A DNA stretch of 64,000 nt from Nocardia sp. CC227C (GCF_030767025.1 NZ_JASITE010000002.1:434001-498000), one strand, 5' to 3'; numbered from the stretch's first letter, positions 18,125-28,044 are shown. Numbers and translations: made by a program. Notes: a model not told the origin generated them from the letters alone.

Positions 18125-19759
18125 CTATGCCACCCGAATCCCACGCTGCGCGAGCCAGGGCTGCGGATCCACGGCCGAACCGTTCTGCCGTACCTCGAAA
18201 TGCAGGTGCGGGCCGGTGGAACGGCCCTCATTGCCCATCCGGGCGATCTGCTGCCCGGCGCTGACCTGCTGCCCAGGCTGGACCGAATAGCTGTCGACGT
18301 GCCCGTAGATCGTCTCGGTGCCGTCCGCGTGCCGGATCTTCACCCATTGCCCGAATCCGCTGGCCGGTCCGGCGGCCACCACCACCCCGTCGGCCACGGC
18401 GAGGATCGGCGTGCCGATGGCATTGGCGATATCGACGCCGTCGTGGTGCTTACCCCAGCGAGGACCGAATCCGGAGGTGAAGGTGCCTTGGGCGGGGAGT
18501 GCGAAGCGGCCGCTGCCCGCGCCGCCGCCGACACCGGTGCTGGTGGCCGGATTCTGTCCGGCGAGGTTGTGGAGGTAGTGGTTGGTGAGTTGGTTGATGT
18601 GCGTGGCGGTCTCGGCGGAATTGGCCTGGCCGGTGCCGACGATCTGGTGGGCGTACTGGAGGGCGCGGGTGAGGATCTGATGGGCTTTGCGCTGGCCCGC
18701 CGGGGTGTAGGTGTCGGGTCCGAGGGTGGCGAGCGCGATATTGGTTTCGCGGATGAGATGCAGGAGTTGGGCGCGGTCCACGGTGTTGGCGCCGGCGAGG
18801 TTGGAGACGTAGTTGGCGAGCCGGTTGTCGAGGTTGGTGAAGGCGGTGGCCGCGTGCCGCTGGAACAGGGCGGCGGCGGTGTGGCCGGTGGCTGTCGCAC
18901 CGGCGCCGCCGGTATTGCCGCTGGCCGAGTCGAGGCCGGTGTCGGGTGCGGCGGCGGCTTCGCGTGCGCCGTAGAGGGCGGCCAGTACCTTCAGGATTCG
19001 CAGGGCCCGCTCGGCCGGCGAGGACAAGCCGACGGTGACCGGTTCGTCGTCGGGTCCGGTGACGGTGGTGTCGGATATGCCGGTGCCGGTGCCGGAATCG
19101 GTGGTGTCGGAATCGGTGGTGTCGGGGCCGGTCACCCGGGTGGTGGGGGTGTCCGGTGTGGACAGGGCCTGTGACAGGGCGGGCAGCAGCTGCGCCAAGG
19201 CGTCCCCGATACCGGATGGATCGGCATCGGCATCGGAGGTGTCGGCATCGGAGGCGTCGTCTCGGTCGAGACCCGGGCTCGACCGCTCGCGGGGCACGCC
19301 GAGATCCTCGGGTAGCGGGGCCCCGGCCACCGGCACCGCGGTATCCGGGCCGGTCACCGCCGCCACGGGCACGATCGCACCGGGCTGCGCCACACCCGCG
19401 TTCGGCAGCACACCCGAACCGGCCGCGGGCGTCACCGCCGACGGTGCGACGGCCGGTGTGCCCGAGCCCGGCCCGGCCGCCGATACGGGCGCGGTGGGTG
19501 CCGACGCGGGCGCGGTGGTGCCCCCGGGGTGGTTCCGCCTGGGCATCCACGGTGTCGCCGATACCTGTCCCGCGCCACCGTCCTCGTCGAACCCCACCGA
19601 CACCGAAGGGTCCGGCTCACCCGTGGCCTCCGGGACGATCTCGACATCGGCCCCCGATTCGGTACCCACCGTCATCACTCCCCCGCCCCGTCCGACGCCA
19701 CCGCCCACACGGCCATCCGATGCCTCCTCGACCCATTCGGGAAACCGCCCACCAACCAT
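18125..19759 (-). CDS. M23 (LytM) peptidase with DUF4226-like helical domain
   Basis: 544 residues from ATG 19759, which has GGGAG 8 bases upstream; GTG 19804 and ATG 19675 are alternatives. About 230 Pro/Ala/Thr/Asp-rich disordered residues lead to a helical domain (about 280-400: ALFQRHAATAFTNLDNRLANYVSNL...) resembling mycobacterial DUF4226. A complete LytM domain follows, with zinc ligands in HHDGVDIA and GPHLHFEV. It should cut peptidoglycan cross-bridges. No Sec signal is visible, so export may depend on the ESX or the type IV-like system. It lies downstream of the type IV-like cluster, whose VirB1-type function it may supply. Confidence 0.8.
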   Translation of the reverse strand: MVGGRFPEWVEEASDGRVGGGVGRGGGVMTVGTESGADVEIVPEATGEPDPSVSVGFDEDGGAGQVSATPWMPRRNHPGGTTAPASAPTAPVSAAGPGSGTPAVAPSAVTPAAGSGVLPNAGVAQPGAIVPVAAVTGPDTAVPVAGAPLPEDLGVPRERSSPGLDRDDASDADTSDADADPSGIGDALAQLLPALSQALSTPDTPTTRVTGPDTTDSDTTDSGTGTGISDTTVTGPDDEPVTVGLSSPAERALRILKVLAALYGAREAAAAPDTGLDSASGNTGGAGATATGHTAAALFQRHAATAFTNLDNRLANYVSNLAGANTVDRAQLLHLIRETNIALATLGPDTYTPAGQRKAHQILTRALQYAHQIVGTGQANSAETATHINQLTNHYLHNLAGQNPATSTGVGGGAGSGRFALPAQGTFTSGFGPRWGKHHDGVDIANAIGTPILAVADGVVVAAGPASGFGQWVKIRHADGTETIYGHVDSYSVQPGQQVSAGQQIARMGNEGRSTGPHLHFEVRQNGSAVDPQPWLAQRGIRVA

Positions 19760-19980
19760 CCTGACCACTCCCGCCGCCATCCCGACCACCACCACTGGGA
19801 ACACACGACCAACCGGGCCGCGGCTGGCTCGGACGACAGGGTCCGACCTGCCTCATCGATCGAGAACGTGCCCGAATTCCGTTAGCGCAGAGTACTTTCG
19901 ACAAGGATCAATCCGGACAGATGGATACGGCGCGATTCCCGCCACCGTCAGCGCACGGCGCGATGGTGGCCTGCGTCGGC

Positions 19981-20025
19981 CCTCGGTAATCCCACCCTCG
20001 GTGATCCCGCCCTCAGTGATCCCAC
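19981..20025 (-). repeat. Three 15-base tandem repeats at the 3' end of the VirB6-like gene
   Basis: Three consecutive units, CCTCGGTAATCCCAC, CCTCGGTGATCCCGC and CCTCAGTGATCCCAC. The last overlaps the stop codon of the VirB6-like gene. Read on the minus strand in another frame, the units encode GITEG repeats, so slippage could extend the protein's end. Confidence 0.8.
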
Positions 20026-22250
20026 GGACCCGGCCCCTCATCGGGGTGTCCATGGCCGAGAGTGGCGATTCTGCGCGCGGTGCGGTCGGCGAGTGCACGA
20101 TTCCGCGCGGTGGGCGCTTCGTAGTACCGGGCGGCCGCCGCGCTGTGAGCCTCGGCCGCCTCGGTGCCGATGACGTGCCGGGTCGCGGCGCCGACCGACC
20201 GCCACCGGTCCGCGGGGATGACGGTGCGCAGCGCCGCCGGAGAGTCCCAGTGCCGGCGCACGAGATCGACGAATGCCGAGTCGACCTCCGACTCCGCACC
20301 GGGTCGCGGCCCCGGCGCATCCCGGGCTAGCTTGCGCGCCGCGACCTGTGCGCGCGCGGCGAAGGCCAGATGCTCGCGCATCTCGCGCTGTGGCCCGACC
20401 GGATGGTTGTGCACCGATTCCCAGGCCGCGAGGGCCTGTCGCACCCGGTTCGGCAGATAGGTGTTCTGCGACATCGACGCGTTCTGCACGGCGATGGCGC
20501 GGTCGGCGTGCAACATGTCGTCCGGACGCACCCCGATGGTGGCGAGCGCACCGTTGAGCTCCGCCTTGGGGATCCCGGAATCCATGAGCGAGTCGATGAC
20601 CTCGGCGACGGCCAGCGGCGTTTCCACACCGCCGTGCTTCGCGGCGCGAAAGCGGGCGGCACGCTCCCAGGAGTCACGGTTCGCCCGCAACCATCGCTGC
20701 CGTTCCAGTGTCATCGGCGTGTACGCCATGAAGTCGAGTGCGGCCCTCCTGCGCTTGCGTGCATAGGGCGACAACGGATTCCGTGTCTTGCCCAGCAGCC
20801 ACGCGGTGGCCGGCGATTTGTTGACCGTGGACATGGCGGCAAGCCCGACGAGCAGCCCCGCTCCGGATGACAGCGAATTCGCCGCGCCCACGGACCCCAT
20901 GCCGAGAGCCGCCGGATCGGATGCACCGGAACCGGCCGGGGCGCCGCCCTGCGCCGTCAGCGCGACCCGATTCGCTATCCACCCGGCACCGCGATCCAGG
21001 CCCCGCTTCAATTTCCGCAGCTGCCAGATCGCGACGATCTCGACGACCCCGCCGATGGTGAGAACGGCCAAGACCTGATCCCCGGCGAGCCGGAACAGAT
21101 TTCCGAGAAACAGCACGTATACGCCGAGGGACACGGTGTAGGCCACCATGCGCGCGGCGGCCATCCCGATGTCGACGATATTGCGGATCAGAAAGGTCTG
21201 CGTCGGCCCGTAGACGAATCCCCCGGCCGCGAAGCCGAAGATCGCCATGAATCCCTGATACACCGCGTCCAGCGCGGACCGGATGATCTGCAGGCCCAGA
21301 TAGGCCGCGAACGCCAGCAGCAGCGAGCCGAAGACCAGCAGTGACAACCCGGTACCCAGTTGACCCGCACCGGGATTCCCGATGGCCGCGTGCGCGGCGG
21401 TATCCCCGCAATCGCGCAGACCGTCGGCGACTTCGGCCGCTTCACCGGACCGGATTCCCGCGGACCAGGCCGCCCGGCAGCTGTGCCGGCCGTCCACGAC
21501 GTGCCCGAAATTCCAGACCTGTAGCGGCCGCCGCGCGAAGTTGTCCGCCAGGTCGCCCTGCACCGCCGCCACCACTCCGCTCGGCTGCGGATTGCCGTCG
21601 CCGTTGAGTCCCGCCGCCACCGACAGCCCGATATCGCGCCCGTGTACCAGCACTCCATCGGAGGACAGCACCGCCGCGAGCGGTTCGGCGAGGAAGATCG
21701 GGCCGAATACCGCGACGACGAGCATGGCGATCGTCTGCGCCGCGGCCTTGGCGTGATACCCGCGCACGAGCAGCCAGGCCACGACGACCGCCCCGATCGT
21801 GGCGGCGGTGAGCAGTGCCGTCGGAGTCGCCAACTGCGCGGCCACCCCGTCCGCCACACCCGTCAGCGCGTCGGCGAAGAGATCGAGCCAGCGAAAACTC
21901 AGTACGTATCCGATCAGCCAGATCGCCGTGGTGACTATGACCATGTAACCGGCGAATTCCAGGGTGATCAGCAGTGCCCACATCCCGTTTCCGGGCTCGA
22001 GCAACGACCCGTGATCGGTCGCGAAATGGTATTCCGCCAACGGCACACCGGAGGTGTCCCGGATTTCCATCCAGCCGAGCCCGCTGTTCACCGCGGCGCT
22101 CGCCCGCGCGGTGCCCGGTTGTGCGGTCGCGACGGTGCCCACCGCGCCGGGGACCAGTACCAGCAGTAGGAAGCAGGACGTCATCCACGCCGCGCGACGC
22201 CGCGATGGCTTTTCCCGAATCCATCGCCGAATATCCGGCGTAATGTACAC
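20013..22250 (-). CDS. VirB6/TrbL-like polytopic membrane protein, copy 1
   Basis: 745 residues starting at GTG 22250. One N-terminal helix is followed by an extracytoplasmic loop (GLGWMEIRDTSGVPLAEYHF), a multi-helix membrane core (EFAGYMVIVTTAIWLIGY..., about 90-420), including a second loop with conserved Cys (FGHVVDGRHSCRAAW...CGDT), and about 300 soluble residues at the C-terminus. It is a clear paralogue of the 777-residue protein two genes upstream. VirB6/TrbL proteins form the inner-membrane channel of type IV secretion systems. I infer this role from topology and from the neighbouring VirB4-like ATPase, not from a signature motif. Two related copies could form a heteromer. Confidence 0.7.
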   Translation of the reverse strand: MYITPDIRRWIREKPSRRRAAWMTSCFLLLVLVPGAVGTVATAQPGTARASAAVNSGLGWMEIRDTSGVPLAEYHFATDHGSLLEPGNGMWALLITLEFAGYMVIVTTAIWLIGYVLSFRWLDLFADALTGVADGVAAQLATPTALLTAATIGAVVVAWLLVRGYHAKAAAQTIAMLVVAVFGPIFLAEPLAAVLSSDGVLVHGRDIGLSVAAGLNGDGNPQPSGVVAAVQGDLADNFARRPLQVWNFGHVVDGRHSCRAAWSAGIRSGEAAEVADGLRDCGDTAAHAAIGNPGAGQLGTGLSLLVFGSLLLAFAAYLGLQIIRSALDAVYQGFMAIFGFAAGGFVYGPTQTFLIRNIVDIGMAAARMVAYTVSLGVYVLFLGNLFRLAGDQVLAVLTIGGVVEIVAIWQLRKLKRGLDRGAGWIANRVALTAQGGAPAGSGASDPAALGMGSVGAANSLSSGAGLLVGLAAMSTVNKSPATAWLLGKTRNPLSPYARKRRRAALDFMAYTPMTLERQRWLRANRDSWERAARFRAAKHGGVETPLAVAEVIDSLMDSGIPKAELNGALATIGVRPDDMLHADRAIAVQNASMSQNTYLPNRVRQALAAWESVHNHPVGPQREMREHLAFAARAQVAARKLARDAPGPRPGAESEVDSAFVDLVRRHWDSPAALRTVIPADRWRSVGAATRHVIGTEAAEAHSAAAARYYEAPTARNRALADRTARRIATLGHGHPDEGPGPWDH

Positions 22251-22359
22251 GCGAATAACGTATCGACGGACAGCGGCGGATTACAGGGCTCGCGATTGTC
22301 GCAGAAACGAACAATCAGTAAATTCGCAGCGAAGAATTCAGCGGGAGTTCGGCGGAAAT

Positions 22360-23193
22360 TCAGGAACCACTTGCCATGCCGAGCACTCGCTTCACCCGGA
22401 CGTCGTCGCCATCGGGGACGGCTTGCCGCACGAACCCACCGGCCGACGGATCGCCCGTGACGATCCATCCGTCGCCGACGACCACACCGACCCGAGTCGG
22501 CGCGTTGTTCCGGTACTCCCAGAACACCAGATCACCCGCCGAAACCGCGGACGGGTCCACGCGCTGCCCGCACAGCCCTTGCCCGGCGATCGTAATCGGC
22601 AGCACGGGTGCGCAGCCGGACCGGCTGGGGTCCGGGGTGGGCGCGGCCACCAGCGCACACGTACCGGTGGTCGCGGAAAGCTCGGCCGAATAGACGACGG
22701 ACCGGGGCAGGTCGGCGGCACCGGACACACCCTCGGCCCCCGCCCCCCACCGCCTGCCGTCCAGCGTCATCGCGAGCTGCCCGGCACATGCCCCGGTGGG
22801 GTCGGTGTTGGGCATCCGCAGAGCGGGGAGCTGATACGGGGCCGAGCGCATGGCCTCGACGCAATCGCGTTGCCACTGGGAGACTTCGGTGTCGTCGGGG
22901 TCCAGGGTGATGGCGGCGTACGGATTGGTCGAAGGCGGCGCGGAGACCGTGGCCGCGGCGGTCGCGGTCACGGGGGACGTCACCGGGGTTTCGGTGAGCG
23001 AGGGGTCCGGCCCGATGGCGGTGTCGCACTGATAGTGCAGATCCGCCGAGGCCGATTGACCGGCGGTTCCGATCACGAGACTCACCAGGAGCAGCGCCCC
23101 GATGATCATCAGGGCGAACACGATCATCACCAGGACCGGAAACGGAACCATGGCGACAAGGAACGTCAGTCGGCGCTTGTCGTTCGATTCCAT
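22360..23193 (-). CDS. Membrane-anchored NlpC/P60-like protein with altered active site
   Basis: 277 residues with one N-terminal helix (FPVLVMIVFALMIIGALLL) and the rest outside the cell. The C-terminus resembles an NlpC/P60 fold: DPSAVSAGDLVFWEY...TRVGVVVGDGWIV...GGFVRQAV. The usual catalytic His of the HVGIY strand is Arg here, and the DCSG cysteine motif is not recognisable, so it may bind peptidoglycan rather than cut it. The start follows the VirB6 copy 2 stop by one base, so it is firmly in the operon. Gram-positive conjugation systems carry an NlpC/P60 hydrolase (VirB1/TcpG equivalent) at this position. Confidence 0.6.
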   Translation of the reverse strand: MESNDKRRLTFLVAMVPFPVLVMIVFALMIIGALLLVSLVIGTAGQSASADLHYQCDTAIGPDPSLTETPVTSPVTATAAATVSAPPSTNPYAAITLDPDDTEVSQWQRDCVEAMRSAPYQLPALRMPNTDPTGACAGQLAMTLDGRRWGAGAEGVSGAADLPRSVVYSAELSATTGTCALVAAPTPDPSRSGCAPVLPITIAGQGLCGQRVDPSAVSAGDLVFWEYRNNAPTRVGVVVGDGWIVTGDPSAGGFVRQAVPDGDDVRVKRVLGMASGS

Positions 23194-23194
23194 G

Positions 23195-25528
23195 TCACGA
23201 GTCCCACGGGTCCAGACCGGATTCCGGATCCAGGTGGTCCAGATTGGAGATGCGCCGCGCGATCTGGTCGACCTGCTGCCGGTTCGCCTCGACGGGGTGG
23301 TTGTAATAGCGGAGGACGGCGTCCCGGTGCTGGTTCGCCAGCTCGGATCCGATGTGATGGCGGGTGTTCGCCCCGACCTGGTTCCACCGGGCCGGTGAGA
23401 TGGCCGCCTGCAGGGCCGCCGCCGAATCCCAGTTCTGCCGTACGTCGTTCACGAACGCCCAGTCGATGTCGGCGCGGCCGTCGATGAAGTGCGGCACCCG
23501 CGAATGCCTGGCGAAGTTGGTCGCGGCGACATGCGCCTGCGCGACGAACGCCCGATGTTCGCGCAGACTCCGCCCCGGCTCGATCGGGTGGTTGTTCACC
23601 GACTCCCACGCGGCCAACGCCTTCTGCAGCGGTGCGAATCCGTACGGGTTCTGCGACTTCGACGCGTTCATGACCGCGACGGCCCGGTCGACATGCAGCG
23701 CGTCCATCGGATCCACGGTCTTGCCGTTGTACCGGAGTTCGGCCAGCGCACCGTTGAGCTCCGCCTTGGGAATGCCCGAATCATAAAGTCCGTCGATGAT
23801 ATTGGCCACCTTCAGCGGATCGTCCACGCCACCGGCCCGCTGCGCGCGTCGTTCCGCCGCCCGCAGCCACGATTCCCGATTGTGCAACAGCCACTTCTGC
23901 CGGTGCAGCAGCCACGGCGTGTATTCCATCCTGGCGAGTTCGGAGCGCTGGCGCTGGCGGGCGTAAGGTGCCAGCGGATTCAAGGTGCGGCCGAACAGCC
24001 ACTCGGTCGCCGGCGAGCTGCTGATCGTCGACAGCGCGGCGAAACCGGCCAGGGCACCGAGCCCGCCGCCCACCGCACCCGCGGCGGCGGCCTCGCCCAT
24101 GCCCAGGGCCCGGCCGCCACCACCACCGCCTCCTCCCCCGGCGCTTTGGCCTATCTGCCCCTGGGTCGCAAGGGCGAAGCGATTGGCCACCCAGTCATTG
24201 CCCCGGCGCAGCCCCTTGCTCAGCCGACGCAGCTGGCTGAAAGCCACGAGCTCGACAATGGCACCGATCACGAAGACCGCCATCACCTGTCCCCTGGCCT
24301 GATCGAACACATTGGACAGGAACAGCACATAGACACCGAGGAAGACGGTGCACACGGCCATCTGCGCCACCGCCATCACGGAGTCGACGAGATTACGGAT
24401 CAGGAAGGTCTGTGTCGGGCCGTATACGAATCCGCCCGCGGCGAAACCGAAGATGGCCATGAAGCCGTGATAGATGGCGTCGAGCGCCGATTTGATCACC
24501 TTGAGGCCCAGGTACACGGCGAACAGCAGCAGGATGGCCCCGCAGATCAGCAGCAGCAGTCCGGTGCCGATCTGTCCCGCGCTCGGATTGTCCACCGCCG
24601 CACGGGCATAGGTGTCGTTGCACTTATTCAGCCCCTCCTTCACCTGCCCCGAGTCGCCGACCCGCATCCCCGAAGTCCATTCCGCGCGACAGGACATCCG
24701 ATCGTCGATCACGTGCCCGAAGTTCCACACCTGCAGCGGCTTCCGGGCGAAGCTGTCGGCGAGATCGCCCTGCATCGTCGCCACCAGAGTGCCCGGGTTC
24801 GGGTTCAGGTGGCCGTTCAGTCCCGCCGCCACCGAGATGCCGATGTCGCGGCCCTTGGCGAGCAAGCCGTCGGACGCCAGCACATCCGCCAGCGGCTCCG
24901 CGAGGAACAGCGGTCCGAACACCCCGACCGCCAGCATCGTCACCACCTGCATGGTCGCCTTGGCGTGATAGCCGCGGACGACGAACCAGCCGACGAAGAA
25001 CGCACCGATGGTCGCCGCGGTGACCAGCAGTATGGGCGTGGCGATCTGACCGGTCAGGGCGTCGGCAACGCCGGTCAGGGCGTTGGCGAATATATCGAGC
25101 CAGCCGAAGCTCAGCGCGTAGCCGATCAGCCAGATGGCGGTGGTCACCAACACCATGTAGCCCGCGAATTCCAGCTCCAAGACCAGCGCCAAGGCGGTCT
25201 TGCCCGGTTCCAGCACGCTGCCGTGGTCGGTGACGAAGCGGTAGTCCGAGAGCAGGACGCCATCCGAGTCGCGCACATCCATCCAGCTCAGGCCGCTGTT
25301 GGCGGTGCCCTGGGCCAGGGTGTCCGACTGGGCGACGGCCACCGCGCCCAGCAGGGCGGGCAGCACCAGCGTCACGAAGACCACGAGCAGCGCCCACGCC
25401 GTCCGGCGTCGCCACGGCGAGCCGCCCAGCCAGCCGCGGAATCGCCGGGCGACCGCTCGGGGCCGCCATCGCTCGATATCCCAGAAGGTCAACTCCCAGG
25501 CCGTATCCCGACGCCGGTCGGTACTCAT
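23195..25528 (-). CDS. VirB6/TrbL-like polytopic membrane protein, copy 2
   Basis: 777 residues from ATG 25528, overlapping the ATPase stop as ATGA. It has the same layout as the downstream paralogue: a cytoplasmic N-terminus, one helix, an extracytoplasmic loop (SGLSWMDVRDSDGVLLSDYRF), a membrane core, a Cys-bearing loop (FGHVIDDRMSCRAEW), then a glycine run (GGGGGGGGG near residue 440) and a 300-residue soluble tail. Long matching blocks such as GFMAIFGFAAGGFVYGPTQ and SGIPKAELNGALA show recent duplication. It probably forms the channel with the VirB4-like ATPase encoded next to it. Confidence 0.75.
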   Translation of the reverse strand: MSTDRRRDTAWELTFWDIERWRPRAVARRFRGWLGGSPWRRRTAWALLVVFVTLVLPALLGAVAVAQSDTLAQGTANSGLSWMDVRDSDGVLLSDYRFVTDHGSVLEPGKTALALVLELEFAGYMVLVTTAIWLIGYALSFGWLDIFANALTGVADALTGQIATPILLVTAATIGAFFVGWFVVRGYHAKATMQVVTMLAVGVFGPLFLAEPLADVLASDGLLAKGRDIGISVAAGLNGHLNPNPGTLVATMQGDLADSFARKPLQVWNFGHVIDDRMSCRAEWTSGMRVGDSGQVKEGLNKCNDTYARAAVDNPSAGQIGTGLLLLICGAILLLFAVYLGLKVIKSALDAIYHGFMAIFGFAAGGFVYGPTQTFLIRNLVDSVMAVAQMAVCTVFLGVYVLFLSNVFDQARGQVMAVFVIGAIVELVAFSQLRRLSKGLRRGNDWVANRFALATQGQIGQSAGGGGGGGGGRALGMGEAAAAGAVGGGLGALAGFAALSTISSSPATEWLFGRTLNPLAPYARQRQRSELARMEYTPWLLHRQKWLLHNRESWLRAAERRAQRAGGVDDPLKVANIIDGLYDSGIPKAELNGALAELRYNGKTVDPMDALHVDRAVAVMNASKSQNPYGFAPLQKALAAWESVNNHPIEPGRSLREHRAFVAQAHVAATNFARHSRVPHFIDGRADIDWAFVNDVRQNWDSAAALQAAISPARWNQVGANTRHHIGSELANQHRDAVLRYYNHPVEANRQQVDQIARRISNLDHLDPESGLDPWDS

Positions 25529-28044
25529 CGCGCGTCCCGGCGCTCCAGCGACGCGGACTGGCCGGACACCGTCGGCGTGCTGGTGATGGCCTCGGCCCGG
25601 TCGCCGCGGGCGGGGCCGAGTATCTTGCCGCGGCCGATCCGGCTGAGCGCGTCGCGCATGAACATCTCCCCGCGCCGTTGCGGCGGCACCTGACGCCCCG
25701 GGCCGACCGGCGGCGAGGTCTCCTCCCGCAGGATCTGCAGCAGGAACGGCGCTTCGTCGAGATCGACGCCGAGCCATTCCAGGCTGTTGCGGGCCAGCGT
25801 CTCGTCCCGTTGCCGGAAAACGAAGCGGTTCGGGATCAGATTGTGCGCCGCGCCCTGGAAGTCGGTGGCCGGGTCGTGCGAGGCCAATCCGATGGCGGCC
25901 AGATGCTTGCGGCCGTCGCGGCTGAAGTCCGAGGTGACCGCCGCGCCCACCTGCGTCTGGGTGAAGTGGTGCGCCTCGTCCCCGACCAGGAGGCCGAATC
26001 TGCCGTTGTCGGTGAGGAACGCCTCCCGCGCCGCGACCCCGACGAGTTCGTAGAGCGCGGTACCGAGCCGCTTGGTCAGCGGCAGCCGGTGGTACAGATG
26101 CGGAGTGGTGAGCTCCTCGGCGGTGGGCAACGCCAGGCCGTGGCTGCGCACGACGGTCGCCGCAGCGGTCAGCCGCAGCGGTTTCAGCGTCGGATCGAAC
26201 AGCACCGGAACCCGGTCCACGACGGCACCGAGCCGAGCCGCCAGATCCGCGTACTCCGGACCCGAACCCGGCTCGTCCCGCAGTCGATGGGCGGCCCGCA
26301 CCAGATCCAGCATGGTGTGGATGCCGTGCTCCGCGCGTCCCTTCTCGGTGAGCATATTGCTGACGACCGCGCCGGCGCTCGCCGTCGGCGACAGGTCGAG
26401 CATCGGCAGCAGTGAGTCGAGCGCTCGCTCACCTGCCACCCGGGCATCGAACAGCCGCAACGGATCCAGCGACACCGTCGGGGTGGTCAGGTCGATCACC
26501 ACCGCATCGTCGATGGCGGCGGCGAAGTGCGCCCACTCCCCGACCTGGCTGCGATCGATGGCCAGGAACTGACCGCCCATGTCGTGCACGAGCACCGCCA
26601 TCAGCTTGAGGAAGAACGATTTGCCGGAACCGAGTTCCCCCGTCACGGCGAACGACGCGGACAGGTCGTGCAGCGCCGCCTCCATGATTCCGAAGTGGAT
26701 CGGCTCGTATTGCCCGGACAGCAGGTTGATCCCGATCACCGGGCCGCTGTCGTCGCCGATATCGCTGGAGGTGAACGGGACGAAACCCGCCCACATGTCG
26801 GACGGGACGATATGGGCGAAATCCTCGTAGGCGCGGCGCACGGGGCTGCCGGGGATCAGCATCGACCACAGGTCCACCTGCGCCCCCACCGGCGCCGTCA
26901 GTTCGACCTGAAATCGCTTGTAGCGCCGTTTGAGTGCGTTGACCGCATCGAGTGTCGCCTCCCGGGAGGGACCGCCGACCGCGATGACGGTTGTGAAGGA
27001 CACCTCCGACTCGCCGCCGTTCACCTCGAAGTGGTGGTTGTACTCGTTGAGCAGCTGCGCCTTCGACATCAAGGTGTTCTGGGCGAAGGAGACCTCGGTG
27101 TCGCGCTGTTCCATCTGCTCGCCGAGACGCCGGAGGCCGAGTTCGTTGTTCTGCAGCACCTCGTCGGCGGATCTGGTGGACACCCGCATGCCCCAGTCGA
27201 CCGTCACGTCACCGAGACCGTCGAGCATGTCGAGGAATTCGCTGCCGCCCGGAAAAGTCATGCCGCCGTAGGGAAATGAGCGCGGTGTGAGCACCGACTG
27301 ATAGGACGGGCGGTCGGCGCTGTCCGGCTGCACCACCTTGATCACCGGGGTGAACGACGGCCGGAACCGGCGGGTGTTGTCGGCCTGCGCGCCCTCGTCC
27401 AATGCGGCGGAACGGAATACGGCCGCGGTGGCGTCCTCGAGCACCCCGACCCGGGTGGGCGCGGCCGGATCGCCGACCGCCCCGCGCGACAGGTAGTGCT
27501 CCCACAGCCATTGGAACAGCGCGGCCGGGACCGGGGTGGGCCGGAAGTCGCCGCCGATCCGGGACAGGATCTTGCTCGCCTCCTCGTCGTAGGAGGCCAG
27601 GTCGGCCCGCGAGACCGCGGCGACATCGACGGAGCTGCTGCCACGCCACAATCCGGTCAGGGACGACATCCCGGTCCCGGTGGAGCCCACCGGAACGGAC
27701 AGCAGATAGATCCGTGTCTGCGGCACGATCGCCTGGATGCGCTCGTAGGAGGCGACGACCTCGGCGGCGTAGTCCTCACACTCGTCGAGGTCGACACCCT
27801 CGACCATCTTCCGGAGCACGTCGAGGGTCTCGAGCCGGGCCTGGATGCCGAGCAGCAGCGATCCATTGGGCACATTCGTGATCAGGGCGTGGTGCGCCAG
27901 CTTCACGTCGTACTTGTCGCGCGGCGACCGCAGGCCGTAGCCGAGCGGTTCGATGAAGTAGGTCGCCGTCACCAGGCCGGCGTGGGTGAACTGCAGGTTC
28001 CCGCGGATCGCCGCGGTCGGCTGGATATCGCGCCCGGTCGCCAT
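25525..28044 (-). CDS. VirB4/TraE-like conjugation ATPase
   Basis: 839 residues from ATG 28044, overlapping the previous stop as TGATG (GTG 28047 is an alternative). The N-terminal 450 residues form the VirB4-type N-domain. The motor has Walker A VTGELGSGKS (about 467), AIDRSQVGEW after it, and Walker B LLVGDEAHHF (about 685), followed by SDFSRDGRKHLAAIGLASH as in HerA/VirB4 motors. This class powers substrate transport or pilus assembly at the inner membrane of type IV secretion systems. It is the most confidently recognised member of the cluster and anchors the interpretation of its neighbours. Confidence 0.85.
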   Translation of the reverse strand: MATGRDIQPTAAIRGNLQFTHAGLVTATYFIEPLGYGLRSPRDKYDVKLAHHALITNVPNGSLLLGIQARLETLDVLRKMVEGVDLDECEDYAAEVVASYERIQAIVPQTRIYLLSVPVGSTGTGMSSLTGLWRGSSSVDVAAVSRADLASYDEEASKILSRIGGDFRPTPVPAALFQWLWEHYLSRGAVGDPAAPTRVGVLEDATAAVFRSAALDEGAQADNTRRFRPSFTPVIKVVQPDSADRPSYQSVLTPRSFPYGGMTFPGGSEFLDMLDGLGDVTVDWGMRVSTRSADEVLQNNELGLRRLGEQMEQRDTEVSFAQNTLMSKAQLLNEYNHHFEVNGGESEVSFTTVIAVGGPSREATLDAVNALKRRYKRFQVELTAPVGAQVDLWSMLIPGSPVRRAYEDFAHIVPSDMWAGFVPFTSSDIGDDSGPVIGINLLSGQYEPIHFGIMEAALHDLSASFAVTGELGSGKSFFLKLMAVLVHDMGGQFLAIDRSQVGEWAHFAAAIDDAVVIDLTTPTVSLDPLRLFDARVAGERALDSLLPMLDLSPTASAGAVVSNMLTEKGRAEHGIHTMLDLVRAAHRLRDEPGSGPEYADLAARLGAVVDRVPVLFDPTLKPLRLTAAATVVRSHGLALPTAEELTTPHLYHRLPLTKRLGTALYELVGVAAREAFLTDNGRFGLLVGDEAHHFTQTQVGAAVTSDFSRDGRKHLAAIGLASHDPATDFQGAAHNLIPNRFVFRQRDETLARNSLEWLGVDLDEAPFLLQILREETSPPVGPGRQVPPQRRGEMFMRDALSRIGRGKILGPARGDRAEAITSTPTVSGQSASLERRDAR

